Counted from the stretch's first letter, positions 33,463 through 47,015 are shown. The stretch: DNA of 64,000 bases from Pseudisothecium myosuroides (GCA_951799445.1 OX637288.1:11658501-11722500); one strand, 5' to 3'. A program made the numbers and translations. The notes: generated by a model from the letters alone, not told the origin.

Positions 33463-36400
33463 TCAAACTTCGACTGCGGACTCCAACGTCATACGGTCTA
33501 TCCTCACTGTACCCAGTACATATTCTGGAAGTTCATCCGCAGTGGTAGCCTATGACAACCACAAAGAGAGACGTAAGAGTTGGTTCTTCGGAGTTCATGC
33601 TGAACACGCCAGGTGCCCAATCTGTGATAGTAGGAATGTTCTACGGGACCTCAGACTGGACGAATGCTGAAATAAAGGACACTAACTAGAACTCGATAAC
33701 ACCGCCGCAATTGAATACAACCTCGCAGCTTTAAGATAAAATGACACGTGAAACAAAATGTTTTAACTCATACAATATGACTGAAATGAAGCACGCCTTA
33801 TCCATAAGTTGTAACTCATACAATAAAATTATTACGAATAACTGAAAGATAAATGCCAGAAGGAATCGTAGGAGGATACCTCGATCAAAACCGCAAGGTC
33901 AACGACAATGCTGGTTACGTAGCCCAATACCAGACCCACAACGTTGCGGGCAACAGCTGACGACCCAATATTCACATCAATCTGGAACATTATCCAACAC
34001 CATGAATTAAAGGACTAAGTAATAGGGGCAAGCTTAAGAATTGGACGGAATACAAGGGCACCCATTGGCTTCAACAGGCGACGACTATGAGACGACGAAA
34101 ACGATCACATAAAATGATGAAATTCCATCTTGTAGCAAGGTGTTAACTGACGTACCTCAAGAAAATTATGTTGTCGTAAGTAATCACAAGTGACAGCTTT
34201 GCCTAAAAGACATGCTTTAGTGCCAACAGCACGCTTCACAACCCAATAACCCTGCATCGTAGAATTGCAAAAGTCATGCAACCGCTTGTTCACTACAGAG
34301 TACAAGGTGTATTCTATTCTACCTCAAGAGTGATGCAACGGTAAACCTTGTGAAGCTGTTGAATCAGGATCATGATTGTACGAAGAAAACATAACCATTA
34401 AACTGCATGAGTCTTACCTCCACAATGCTGGGAATAAGCTTAAACCGAGAGTTTCGGAAACAATTGTCACCATTGACAAACCGATCCAGCAGTGAGCCAT
34501 GACGGATTGGCCTGTCAGCTACGAAATACAAGACTAAGCTATAGTGGGGCTTAGCTGGTACCTGTCCGCAGGACTGAACTTGTTAGGCCGAAAATAGAAA
34601 AAGCTAAAACGCTGCTTATGGCAAAGACGCAGTTAGCGTCACAGACTAACATGGTATCATAATCTAGTCGCAGCAGAGGAGAAGCATTGAACACGAACAA
34701 GTAAGCAACAGCCAAACGAAGAGACGCATTCCCCAAAGATATGAATGATGGTTACCTGTAAGTTGATTACAAGGATGAAAGGAGCTTTCCTGCCTTCCTC
34801 AGACTGGTACAGCATAGCACATACGATGCACAAGAGCTTAGAATTGATGTAGATTCCCCAACAGATGTAGCAGATTGCGAACTGGCACTAAAACTGACAT
34901 TACTACCGTCTATCAACATATGTACCAAAACAGTCAACTTAAGTGGGAAGCAGCTCAGACGAATGAGGTCTTTTCAAGACTATCGGTATCCTATGGAAAG
35001 ATCTATAGAATGTCTGGGAGAAATAAATCAGGAATATCTCTTTCAGCGACAACAATGCACAGCAGGTATACACACGTTATAGCGTTATTTTGGCATTTTT
35101 TGATCAAAGATCATGCTTAGTTTCAGTTCTTTCAATTAGTTCTACTTAGCTTCATTAAATGGAGATCTCAAATCGTTGGCGAAAGAAGATCACAGAATAG
35201 AAGAGGGACAACGAGAGTTGCCTCACCTGCACGCAGCAGTTAGGTTTTCTCGCAATGTGGTCAATCCTACTCTCCGATTTCAGCCAATCCACAGCAAACA
35301 GTTTTAACAGCGGATCCCCTCCTGTAATCTGTGACCATAGGCAAATATCAGCTGAGAGGGACATGTGATCAACGCACTGTGCAGGTAGAAACGAGTAATA
35401 ATAACTTGCAAAAATGAATGGAAAATTCACGTGAGACTTACCATCAAATCCACGACATGAATTTCTGGCTTTGAATAAGACAAAATGTGATAAACACTAC
35501 CATTGAAACTACTAATCCAACACCTTCCAAATTGTGACAGACAAGTCATTCAAAAGAAGACACCTAATTATCCACCTCGCCATCCTTCCTTCTTGGATAT
35601 CAGGTAAATTGACTAAACGTAAGGAAAGGTTGTAATGCAAACCTTAAGACTGTCATCGTTATAGGTACGACTTCGAACCATGAAGCCCTTACCCCCAGGA
35701 TCAGACCACCCATGAGGATCATTTGGGCCAACGCTTCTCCTCAATGCTGACTGAAACAATCCGTCGTCCAAATTCACAGCTGGCATATGCCAGTCTAACT
35801 CTTGTTCCACTTTAGTCGCTGCAAAAGTTGTAGGCGATCTTGAGCATTAGGAATGATAAGAAGAAGGTCTCGACAACGGAGAAATATCCAATAACTCGGG
35901 AGGAGGCAAGACGAATATGCGAACTGAAAAGGCTGGCGGTTGAACTATGTAAACAATATCACAAAGATTAGAATTACTACACATTGGCCAAGATCGCCGA
36001 ATGCTATTCACCACGTGGACCGCTTCCAGTTTGAACGATTCAAACTTTTTCCTTCAATTTGATATGGAGACATTTATCAAGTGAAGGATAGTGTACCTGG
36101 TGTTTTTTTGCTTTTGGAGAGGCTCAGCATGACACTCCATGATGCTCCCTTAAACTTCTGGCTTGTGGTCTGTCACATGCATGTACATACTCAGCCATCG
36201 CAAAATCATAAGAAGGTAAACGTTCACCAAGAAAACTCCGATTCCGTCACTGGAGAACACAGAGGATACAAAGAGCCATAAGATGGGAAATATTCAAATA
36301 CTTGTCATCAAATTGATAAACATTTGTCAACAATAAAGAAAAGGAGTTGAACATGATCACTTCTGAAAGTCTTGTATCTACATTTCCATCCTGACCAGAT

Positions 36401-39400
36401 TTTCTTCATTACGCTAAATTTCAGATGCAGCCAAAATTTTACATCAAAACGGAGTGCCGTGAGTAACTGACTAAAAACATTGCACCCACGAAAACGAAAG
36501 ATTGATGGACTTAGCTTTCCTAACGCTTAATTTATCAGGTTCAGTGCCTTATCCGTGATACATTGTTAACCTTTTTGATTTCAGAAATCTCGTTGTTCCT
36601 TCTGGCTTGTGGACTGTCTTATAGAATGGCAAACTCTCAATTCCTTGCAAATTAGAACCCTAATCTCTTGCGCCAATAACTGAGTAGGCTACCATCACAG
36701 CTGCTGAATTAACAAGCATAAATACAATCAGTTTCTTTAAATTGCACTCCAAAGATTCTTAAATTCTTGAGAAGTTAGGCCCACCATTCTAGGATCTGCA
36801 GGTGTGTTTTGCACAAATTCTTGGCAGCATCTGAATGTTGCCCATCAGAAGCAGCGAGACAGAAATCGACTCAGTAAAGTTGATAAGCTGTTGAGAAGTT
36901 GAATTACTGAATTAAAAGTACGCAAAGGTTTGTCACCTACCCTTTGCTTGGAAAACAACTTCTGCGCTTGATCATCCTCCTCGTCTTCCTCAGGATCTTC
37001 GACCATTAGTGCATCATAAAACTCTTCTTTTGTGTCCAGCACGAGAGAATCAGTAGGTTGCAACAAAATTGAACCTGCAGCACTCAGTCCTGACTCCGCC
37101 GCCAGTTTCTTCTTTTCTTTGGTCTTGGCGTGCGCTTCTAGATGAGTATGATCAGGATTTGCTGCTATCAATTCTCTTAGGCCTACAGTTGCCACCCCAC
37201 GGTTAATGAACAAGATCAATAAGATACGCAAATGGATACTCAGCGTATCCCATGCCACATTTCAGTCTTATTTGGAAGCGGATTCAGAGGCGCTTGATTT
37301 TTCTCACCAGCAGTACGACTTAGTAAGATGTAGGGAATGGTCCTATGGAACTTGGAATATGAATTTTTCTTCCAGCGACCCCATCCTGTCGACTTCACCT
37401 CTATTATTTGCGTCACGAGACATCGAGGAGTTCCTGTAACGGGCTTTGCTGGTAACGGCGTAATCTCCCAAACACCCGCTGTGAAAATTCTGACAAGTCA
37501 GCACCTCGAGAGAAATCATACATTTTTAAAGAAACAATAAAAAAATAGAACACCTGCATCTATTACTACCGATTGCTGCCAGTGTACAAGAACATTAATA
37601 TCAAATCAAAGTCGAAGTATCAATGTTTTGAACTGTAATAACCTATTCTCGTGTGTGACCCTCGCACACTTAAGTCCAACGGAGAGCAGGAGTACTAACT
37701 TACGGCTAATAGTAACGCGATTGAATCCACTTTGCGCAGGCCACGTTTTATGAATAGTGGAGATTTGAGTAATTGCTGCAAACATCCGCCATTTCAGCAT
37801 TTGGTAAGGGAATCTACCAGATAAGTCAGATTAAATAGCACTTCTGAAGTTCTACCCTCTGCATTGACAAGACATCAAATCAACGACACAGGACAGGGTC
37901 ACTACTTAACCCCAAGCACACAAGCTTTAAATCCACATGCAAATCTTTTAGATGACAGTTGACGGTATCAATCTACAATGAAAATTAGTGTCTCCACACA
38001 TCTCTTTGGTCCATATAACTGGGAAAGGAGCTCACAATAGGACCCATCCTGGTCACGACGCCAGTTTCGCGAAAACAGAAAGTCCGATTTCTTTTGAAAC
38101 CTGAACGAGCAGTCACGCCCACAGATCAGTAATAAAAGCCATTTAATCCTCCCTACCATGGCCCCGAAACGAAGTACTTACGTCTAAGAGTGCATTCCGC
38201 CTTGAAATGTTCAGAATGGCACGAACTCGGATTATCTGAAAATAATAAAATGCATAATTCAAAGTAATAAAACACTAAAACTACGTTCCAAATCAGAAAA
38301 CTGTGACTTAATTTAAGTAAAAAATTACCACTGAAATATTGAAATCACGGGAACCAAGGTAATAATATCTTCTGAAAGGTTCAGCCTTGTGAGCAGAGGT
38401 TTTGTATAACCCAACAGAAAAAAGGTAAAAGAAGGGAAGAAAAGAAAACTCCTAGAAGTTTCATACCTCTTAAAATATATGGGATCGAACGAGCCGTGCA
38501 CGATGTCAGTATGCCCATCAATCTGCTGAACAAGCTGCAGATTGCCCATCAAAAGATCCCATCTGGTCCAATGCACTAAAACACGTGAGAATCTACTAGC
38601 TGTTTCATCCTTTCGTAGTTCCAAGTTATTCATGATTGAGACATCTCTTACTGTCTTTGGAAACTCTCTGGCAATCGTCGGAGTGTGATTTAGATGACAG
38701 TTTTCACGAGATTAGTGTGGCCATATACCATTTCCATAATAGGAGCTGTTTGCACCAAGTTCCTAATACCCAGCACTTGGTTAGAAGGGGTACACATATT
38801 CAGAGCCTATGTTTGAAGAAAATCTCGACCAATAAAAGAGGGCAGGTACCAACCCTCCAAATAGAAAAGATGTGTCAACATGGAGGTTCCTATCATGCAG
38901 AACTCCCATAAAGCCTGATGACTGCATGAGTTTTCACTTTAGTTATGCTATGATCTGATTTACAGAACCTGCAGGGGTGACTTCTACATTGAAACCCTTA
39001 TCCAGTAATTCCAATAATCCAGGTTGCAACTCATTTGCTGGCACAAGACATATCAAATGCATAATGACTTAATTCGTACACAGCGTAAATCTATTTTGCA
39101 TTCGGAGAAATAAGCCACGTCATCCTTACTGGTATCGAATTGACTTGTCCAAGCTCATGATGAACTCAAAGATTATCTCTGGTGTTGCATCCACAACTCC
39201 GACAGACTTCATGATGGTAGCTTTCTCTGCCTGCACATATCCAAAGCAGAAAATTGGTACACTCTTCTTCTGATATCAATACCTCAATTGGAACCCCTCA
39301 CATTATAAAATCGAAACCTGCACATATACTAGAAAGTATCCCAATCAAAGCTTCTGGTACCTTCGATGCGGCAAAATCCTCAAAAAATCGAAGACCTGGG

Positions 39401-41555
39401 CAATCAGCAAATAGTCAGCGCACCAGTCAGAAAATAGTAAAACTTCAAACAAGCAAACGACGGAATATTTCCGATTCTTAATACTCACCGTAAGATCTAT
39501 TTGACACTTCGTGCTTTACTTACTGACTTCATTTGCACCAACAAACTCTAATTAGGCGATCTTCAATACTATTTGTAGATAGTCAAATAAGGATTTCGTG
39601 GGCGAAGAGTTATTCACCATTGACGGTGTAAAACAATCTCCAATCTACTTGTTCGAATGTATCTCCCTCGCGATGATTGTACAGACCATCTGAATCAGGA
39701 TCTTGTGTCACTATAGATGGTCGTCTCAAAAGTGCTTCAGGACCTGCTCACAACTTGAAAGAAACTGAAGTGAGTCACTTCTCGCCGAATTTGTACACCA
39801 ACACTCAAAGAACGCATAAAGATGACGAGCACTTCGCATATTCCGAACACTCATTCTGTCTAAAATAAATGATACTACGTAGTAAATAGGCAGCAACGAA
39901 AGTCTTCAGTTCAAGTAGAGCAAATGTTCTCTATTTAGAACATACCTCTTCCGATGGTAATCAGTTTTCCAATGCCCCTTGAGATGGTTCGTGAGTCTTT
40001 TCGAGGACCATTGATATCAAACCTGCACATTGCGAAGTATTGGCCAGAAATAAGCTTATATTTCAAATAAAATCGACTACATTGACCATATGTAAAGAAT
40101 CTGCGACTTGATAGCTTATTTCAGCAAGGACGCTTGGTATTTAAAGAATCGCTTAGAATAGGCATTAGTACAAAAATGAGGAAATTCAGACATAAAACTT
40201 ACTCTTCCTTGCTGCTCATAATTCTGTGACCACTTCCGATTTTGATACTGGATAATTCTGCCTGAAGCACAAGTAGAAAATCAACCACATACTCGACAAA
40301 CAGTGGAAGAAAGTGTATCAGCTACAAAGATCCAACACCTGAAATATGTAAATGAAAGTGGTCCTTCCAGAGAACTACATCTGACGAGCACATTTCCTAC
40401 ATCTGACAGCTCGTACCTCTTCCTTCGCATGTCTGAAAGCAGATATCCATTTCTCAGTTTCCTCAGCAGTGTTGCAAGCGAACTGCCCATAAAGCCAGTA
40501 AACAGTAAGCTGTAAGGGTGTCATCAACATCATTTGTAGTACCTACTGTTTAAAACCTCCAGGAATCCCGAACAAAATTCACGATTACGAAAATTTTACG
40601 TACCTCTCCTTGCCTGCTATCATCCAATCTGCTAAAGATCCTCATAACATAGAGAGTCTGAGCAAAGGCCAACACTGTATCAGAGTGGGACGACACTACA
40701 CCATAGGGAGAAGAAAACCTAGAAAAGCTAGGTAGTAAGGAAGTGTTCAATTACAACACAATGCGGTAAATTGGCGAGTGCCACTAACACAGCAGTCTTA
40801 CGCAGTTGCTAAGAATATTAAATTGGTCTGCAAGTAGACAGTCTTGGACACGACGGTGCCAAGCTTAAGATCAATTTCACGCTCCGCGAGCCAGTCTTTG
40901 AGTGATTACCCTGTTGTGATAATCTCGGCGGCCAACTTCCTCCACCATCAGATGAGTCCCCACTAGGCCACTTCTCATGGGCAACTGAAAGCAAACAGCG
41001 GCAGAAACTAATGGATCATGCTCTCGATTCACAGCATAAACAATTCGGGTGAAAAATAAATGGAAACATGAGTCTGTTACTTGGGATCCCAAGCAATGAG
41101 TAAAAGTAAAATTCTCACAGGCTAGTTCAGTGAGTAATGTCAAGGCAACCAATTAGCAGAACTTATATAATAATCAACAGGATTAGGCCATCAGAGCTTG
41201 TGTTCACAAATTGATTTTCTTCGTAGTTCCATTCTTTCGACAATACAAAAGTTGCTCATTCAGAGCAAGCAATTCAACAATCTTTTATTGAATAGCGCAA
41301 TGCAAGTGGACATTGGCAAGCTAGGGAGCTGAGTTTCTCATATGATTCAGAAAACAGACAGAGGAATAGGGAGTATCAACGTACAGATCGGGGGGTTTCG
41401 TTGGGATTGCTCTTGAACATGGTCACATATTTGCTCTTGATGACCAAAAAACGAGGTCGACAAAATTGGAACCCCAAAGAGCTTGTCCCAACATGATACA
41501 CCCACCCAGCGTAGGCAGGAACTACCCTCTCATCACTGTGGCCTCCAGACCTCAT
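33463..41555 (-). CDS. EDR2-like protein: PH, START and DUF1336 domains
   Basis: Family members such as Arabidopsis EDR2 bind lipids and restrain cell death and defence. I trace 22 coding exons on the minus strand: 41555-41385, 40984-40910, 40657-40604, 40482-40417, 40261-40203, 40022-39946, 39743-39618, 39395-39361, 39230-39130, 38562-38467, 38100-38036, 37775-37704, 37478-37308, 37182-36941, 36169-36097, 35818-35643, 35328-35227, 34803-34756, 34561-34418, 34251-34156, 33981-33880 and 33549-33463. All phases agree (2238 nt, 745 residues). Markers in order: PH (AGWVYHVG, FCRPRFLVIKSKYV, ETEKWISAF); START (VDWRLFYTVNG, MKSVGVVDATPE, WDLLMGNL, NWRRDQDGSY, GVWEITPLP); an acidic linker (VEDPEEDEEDD); DUF1336 (SDPGGKGFMVRS, AVDWLKSESRIDHIA, APFILVINLQ, YWVVKRAVGTKACLLGKA, ADELPEYVLG). 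The first exon stays open upstream to about 41662 without an ATG, so a further 5' exon may exist. Confidence 0.92.
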
Positions 41556-43223
41556 ACTCGCTGAGTTCCACTGCCTATGCTTTGGCAACTTGTCCGCCAG
41601 GTGTAGTTTGTGAATATATCTCTGGCCGTAAACTGTGTCCTCCGTATCCTCCGTAATACCAGATCTCTAATGTGCAGGCTCTTCGATTCTCTGGGAGAAC
41701 TCTACGGAGACGGGCAAAAGAAATTCTTCCTCGAAAAACTTCAATCCCTCCTTATTACAAGTCTCCCTGCCCCAATGGCAGTCCGGCTAACCTCTCTCAT
41801 CGTCGAAAATGATGATAGTAATCCTGAACTGCTTTCAAAACAGATATTCAATCCTCAGTCATCCCTCTCATCACAGTTTCAATATAGAATCTCACGATAT
41901 TATCAGCAGCTCACGTAATCAACGGTCCGACCATCTGTCCTCCTGTGCAATTCAAAATGCGATTTCAATAATCATCAACCGGCAACAACTGACTAAAGTG
42001 CAAAACGGCTTTCAAATCCACAGCGTATTCCGTCCTCAGCGGGTCAGAAAAAGGCGCACACGACGCACAAAGGAACCAATCACGTCCAAGTCATAATTGC
42101 AAAATGTCACATCCACAGTCTTATCAACGTCTAAACCTAAACCAAGACCATGCGAAAATATTAACTCGCAAGCACAAAGGCATTCAACTCACTTACTCAC
42201 TCACAGTCAATGAAAACCTGTTTCCAAACGAAATTCAAAATAAATCTGAGACTTTACAAAGCAAGAACACAGGATGACGAAAAAGTCACAACCGCAGCCT
42301 CACTAATCTCCACACCTAAATCAATCCGAGTAAGTTAAAGCCAAACTTTCAACTCACAAGCACAAGAACACTCTCGCTTACTAGCTCAGCGTCAATTTCA
42401 ACACTGTTTTCCACGTTAATCAATTACACTGGAGAGGTCACAACCACAGCCTTATTAATATCAACACCTAAACCAAAACAAGTAATCAAAAAATTCACCT
42501 CACCAGCACAACGGCATTCAAGAAAAGCTCGCCCGTACTACCTCAGCATCAATTAGAACGCGTCTCTAACGTTTTTTCCAATTAGATCTCAGAGGAAGGA
42601 GCTAAAAACCATAGGATGTTGAAAAAGGATCGGATGTTAAAACAAGAGAAGACAAAAACACAGTCTCGAATTCGGAATATTTGACAATGCTCCCTAAAAA
42701 GCGACTAAAGTCACTAGAGTCACCAAAGTCACCAAATCGATCAAGCCAGAAGTAGGTAAGGAGGAGGTACAAAATGGATCGCGAATCAGAAAAAACACGC
42801 GTACATGACAAAAAAAACGGAAGCATTCCTGTGCGTGAGCTACGAAAACAGGAAGTAGACTAAAACGCACAAAAACGAAGTAAACAGAAGAAAAAAAAAC
42901 GTGAAACAGGGATTAAAGAATCGGAGAAGTCAGTCGTCGAAGCGTGTTACCGACCGCATCGAATGCGACGTTGAAGCTCGAAAGAATCGATGGAGGTGAG
43001 AGATGGAGGAAGCAAGGAGTATGAGAAGTGAGGGAAGATGAAGGTGATGGCGATCCGGAAGAGGAAAGATACAGGGAAAGGGCAGGCAATGAAGGACAAT
43101 GAAGACAGGCTTCGGACTTGTTGGGGCTGGCCAGTAAGGAAGTGCCAGCGTCGGGCTTCTGTTCAGATTTTCTTACTACTGTTGCTTACCACGATTTTTC
43201 ATCTCAAAATTTTAAATTTGTAT
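41556..43223 (-). promoter_or_regulatory. 5' region of the EDR2-like gene
   Basis: The frame of the first exon continues to an acceptor-like CATTAG near 41663, suggesting a spliced 5' exon or leader. GC content rises and GAAG/GAGG-rich sequence lies around 42900-43100, a plausible leader and transcription start. The intron-like stretch 41700-42900 shows repeated CACTC/CTCACAAGCACA motifs but no bounded element. Confidence 0.45.
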
Positions 43224-43374
43224 TTAACCCTTGAAGGATGCTGAGGTTGAGAAGTGGTTGATTGTCAATGGATGACTTCATTGTTCACTATTGAAAAAAA
43301 AAGAATGCACCTCTTGATTCAATGATCAGAGCGGTTGTAGTGACTACTTTGGTCATGCATCATAACATTGTTTA

Positions 43375-43412
43375 CCAACGTTGGGGGGGTTCCTTTTGCT
43401 CCCCCCCAACAT
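43375..43412. repeat. G7/C7 hairpin
   Basis: ACGTTGGGGGGGTTCC is followed after a short CTTTTG loop by CTCCCCCCCAAC, a strong stem-loop in otherwise AT-rich DNA. No function assigned. Confidence 0.7.
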
Positions 43413-43657
43413 GGAACCCCCATCAGTGGTCCGCATACTATAGCCAGTTATACTATGAGTTTTGAGTTGCCATGTGGCTGATCAGTACGCCCTACCAATG
43501 GCTTGCTTCCGTCTTTTCACTTCTCTGATCAAAATGAGCCGTTAGCATTCTTTCCATTTTAACTAAATTGAATTCAAGGTATCCAGGGGGGAATGGTCCT
43601 TCCTCCAGGGGGGGAAGGCTCAACCATGTTAGTAATGTTATATGGGAGTTGCGGCCT

Positions 43658-43886
43658 TTAATCCTTGAACGCCGGGCTAGTGATCATGGAAATCCTGACT
43701 TTTGGCATTGTATGACATCATCTACTTTGAAAAAAACAAAATTGCTCACTAGAGGTCAAACTATTGTTCGTGATCTCCCCTTTCCACACAAAATTCCAAA
43801 GATGAATAGTTGCAATTCTATCCTACATAGAAAGATTCCCTCTCATTCATTGGCCAGAAAATGGTTGTGGCGTCATTTATGGGTTA
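43658..43886 (+). mobile_element. Family B TTAA MITE, copy 3 (229 bp)
   Basis: The ends are TTAATCCTTGAACGCCG and ATTTATGGGTTAA. The interior shares GATGAATAGTTGCAATTCT and CTCATTCATTGGCC with copy 1 at 17415. TTAA borders both ends. The left terminus carries one substitution in the CCC triplet. Confidence 0.75.
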
Positions 43887-43929
43887 AGGATTAAGGTCAA
43901 AGTTGTTGAACATGCTAGTAAAAACAATA

Positions 43930-44215
43930 TTGTCACAAAGGCTCTTTTGCGGGGCTTTCAAGTGCCAAATTGCACCACAAAAAATAATTTGGCTAAAAAA
44001 TGGCAACAAATCATGAAGTTTTCGCCAAAATTTTTCAATTTAGAAAACAAATCTTGGATGAAATTGCCAAATTGTGAATGAAAATAGAATTATGGACATG
44101 TGATATGTGCTAATGTGATATTTTTTATCCAATATGTGGATGAATGTTGAAATTTGGAGCACCACTAAACATTTTATATCACCACTTTGGCACTTCATAA
44201 AAAATGAAAAACAAA
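43930..44215 (+). mobile_element. Family C MITE, copy 2
   Basis: Opposite orientation to the copies at 29046 and 47016. It shares ATGTGATATGTGCTAAT, TCCAATATGTGGATGAAT and TTTGGAGCACCACTAAACA. Boundaries are approximate. Confidence 0.6.
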
Positions 44216-45661
44216 CAAATTGTCACCCTCTTTTAAAAAGGTATAAGGTGGATGGTCCATGGCAACCTTTCCTTTATGGAATGGTTGAATTTTGTATTTA
44301 TATTTATTTTTTATAAATAGGTAAATGAAAGTGAAATTAATAGCAATTGAAATTATAAAATTTTGATAAAGTATGCATTTATCATGAATTTTTTAAGTAT
44401 ATTGTTTAAATAGGCAAAAGAAGTCACTAGGACCATCCAAAAATAATATTTAAATATGCCCTAATTGTGCCAAAATATCAAATTTAGCATTTATGTGTTC
44501 ACATTTTTTGTACCTATTGTATATACATAACATTCTTAAACTATAGAAAAGAGGACATGTTTTTTCTATAGTATCATACACTTCTATATCCATTAGATGG
44601 CCATAAATTTCTTGAATCAATAGTTGTCTTTGATTGACAAGTGATTGTAATACAAAATAATATCCAAAAAGAGGAAAATAAAGGTATTATGTAAATTTCA
44701 TGGAAGAAGTCAATTTAATAATTATAGCCATGACTGAGAATTCTAAGAGGAGTCACAACTACATAAATACTTTATTTTCCATTCTCCAAGACTACAATAT
44801 TTGGATTTGGATTAATCAATATTTGGATTTGGATGATACTCAATGGAGTTTTCAATTATGACCACCTCTACATCATAAATTTGGATGGAAACATATGGTT
44901 TGCCTTCAAAGCCAATCACAATGAATTTCAATGAGTGTATTCTTATTTCACCAATTTTAGAGAAGATGTAATCTTTGATTTGCGTGACAAAGAAAGTTCA
45001 ACAAATTCAAAGAATTTCACAACGTGGCCCTTCACGAGTTTGACACTCAACAATGTTCATTAAGTTGGGGGAGGGGAGAATCTAGAACTAACAATTGTGA
45101 CTCCCTTTAGGCTTACTAAGGTAGTCAACAAAAATACTCTTATTATTGGACCAATAGAAGCATTTTTTATTTCTTCAATGAAATCATCCATTGAATTCCT
45201 TTCAGGTCCACAACATCTTTAGACAATCAACCTTATAAAGATGTCATGGCCAAAAAGTAGCCAATGGATGATTTTCTAGATCATTGTAGAAATAAGGAAT
45301 GCACCTATTGGTCAAAGAATGAGATCATTTTTGGCAAAGTACCTTGGTCATAGACCAATATCTTTCTAGGGTTAAAATCTAGTTATTTTTTAGCTTGAGG
45401 TCACCTTCGGCACATTTTTGTTGAATGATTATTTAAAATTAGAAGGTCCAGTTCAATAGTTCATATTTTTATCCATAATTCATTTCGCAATCATTGAATA
45501 GTTTATTTGAAAGGTTTATTTCACTGCATAGGAAGGTGATAGTGATGGCTCTCAACGAATTCATTATTTTTCATAAAGTTCCTATTTAGAGTGTTGTAAA
45601 GTTAGAGGAACGAATTTAAATTCCTCATTATTTAACAAATATGTTATAGTGGATCAAGTTG
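44216..45661. other. Intergenic DNA with one orphan TTAA-element end
   Basis: No gene seen. At 45361-45375 the sequence TCTTTCTAGGGTTAA is the inverse of TTAACCCTAGAAAGA, a TTAA-element-like terminus without an obvious partner. Confidence 0.4.
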
Positions 45662-46345
45662 TAAGGTGGGAGCACCCATAACCATTTGTTTCTGCCATGC
45701 TCAGCAAACCATGAAGCCGGTGTGGAAAATAAATGTATAGAATGGAAGGCAAACGAGAGAGTGGAAGATGCCAAGAAAAACAAATTCAAATTTAAAAAAA
45801 TTGTTTTCAGAAAGCTTGGTCAAAGTGCAGAGACGAGAAGCACCTATTGCCCATTCTCAGAGGGTCCCATTTCCAAACAGTATCCGCTCCTACATGCACC
45901 AATCTGCAATTGCCACAAAACCACCAAATCATTGTAGCTTGGTCTCCTAATGAGCGGATTGGGGAGAGGTGTTGTTGCAGGGAACGGGTAGTTTGGGATG
46001 TAAGGTAGGAGGTCCATAAAGCGATCATTTAAGCGCTGAAACTGAATTTTGGGGAGGTAAAACATCTTCAAATATTTTTTTAATAAATTTTCCTTGAAAG
46101 ATAAGAAGAAATGACATCTAACCCAAGTTGTTTCATATTTTTTGGAGCTTTGTGGAATTAGTTATGAAATTTTGAAGTTAAAATGCCATAGGGCTTTAAA
46201 AGCGACCACCTCCTAGAATGTACACCTTTTTTACGTTTTGGTAAATTGAAGAAAGCAAAATGTACCTCTGTATCATGTTTGGTTCAAAATGCCCGGTCGG
46301 AGTTCAAACCTCCTACCTTAGTGGGAAATGGGTGCTCCTACCTTA
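45662..46345. mobile_element. Family D MITE (copy 1) interrupted by a family E MITE
   Basis: The left end TAAGGTGGGAGCACCCATAA and right end GGGTGCTCCTACCTTA are imperfect inverted repeats. Most of the body matches family D copy 2 at 47388-47740. A family E element (46001-46320) sits just before the right end. Confidence 0.8.
46001..46320. mobile_element. Family E MITE, copy 3, nested inside family D
   Basis: The ends TAAGGTAGGAGG and CCTCCTACCTTA are exact inverses over 12 bp. The interior carries GTTGTTTCATATTTTTTGGA and AAAAGCGACCACCTCC, as in the other family E copies. Confidence 0.8.
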
Positions 46346-46417
46346 CATGTATTTTTTGCAACATTTTAACTTTCTTTATGTTAATTTTTCTATGAATTTG
46401 GCAAACCTGAAGTGACT

Positions 46418-46775
46418 TAAGGTAGCAACACCCATAACCGTTAGTGTACCCATAATTGATAGTAGAGTTCCCTTAAAGTGTCTTCAAATGTACTTTGAAA
46501 CCGTGCCCAATGCTTAATTGTGGTTGGTGGGCTCTGATTTTTTAAGATTTTGGTGCTAGTATCAAGGCAGATTTACTAGACTGTGGTTTAGAGTGCCCTA
46601 GGGAGTTGTACTTTGAAAATTCATAAAAAATAGATGCCTTATCTAAAAATTCTATTTTTTTTTTGAAAATTCATGATTTTCAGTTGCTAATACTAAAAAA
46701 ATATCATTTCTACAAAAAGGTGTCTCCAATTATGCTGAATTGCTTATTTTGACGGTTATGGGTGTTGCTACCTTA
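46418..46775. mobile_element. Family G MITE with 24-bp perfect inverted ends (358 bp)
   Basis: Positions 46418-46441 and 46752-46775 are exact reverse complements, beginning TAAGGTAGCAACACCCATAA. The interior is non-coding. The terminal sequence is related to families D and E (TAAGGTRG), so all three may answer to one transposase type (inference). Confidence 0.85.
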
Positions 46776-47015
46776 TTAATTTCCAAAACTGTTTGGCTTC
46801 AAAATTTTCATTATTTTTTGACGAAGGTGACCTCCGGCTATGGTACTATCGGCTACTTATTGCTGAAATTCTGGATTCTTTCGGTTGTTTCCGAACTACC
46901 TGATGCAGTGCTGTATTGATGACCTGGCCTGCAATACTCACATGCGCTTCATTTTCCATGAGGTACTTTACAGGCTTTCATTTCGTTTTGTTTTTCACTG
47001 GGTGGCTACCAGGGC

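Noticed and set aside
38180..38238. Possible extra EDR2-like exon with good splice sites
   Set aside because: Including it would break the phase between 38467 and 38100, whereas skipping it joins FKR to FQKKSDF in frame and fits the START domain.
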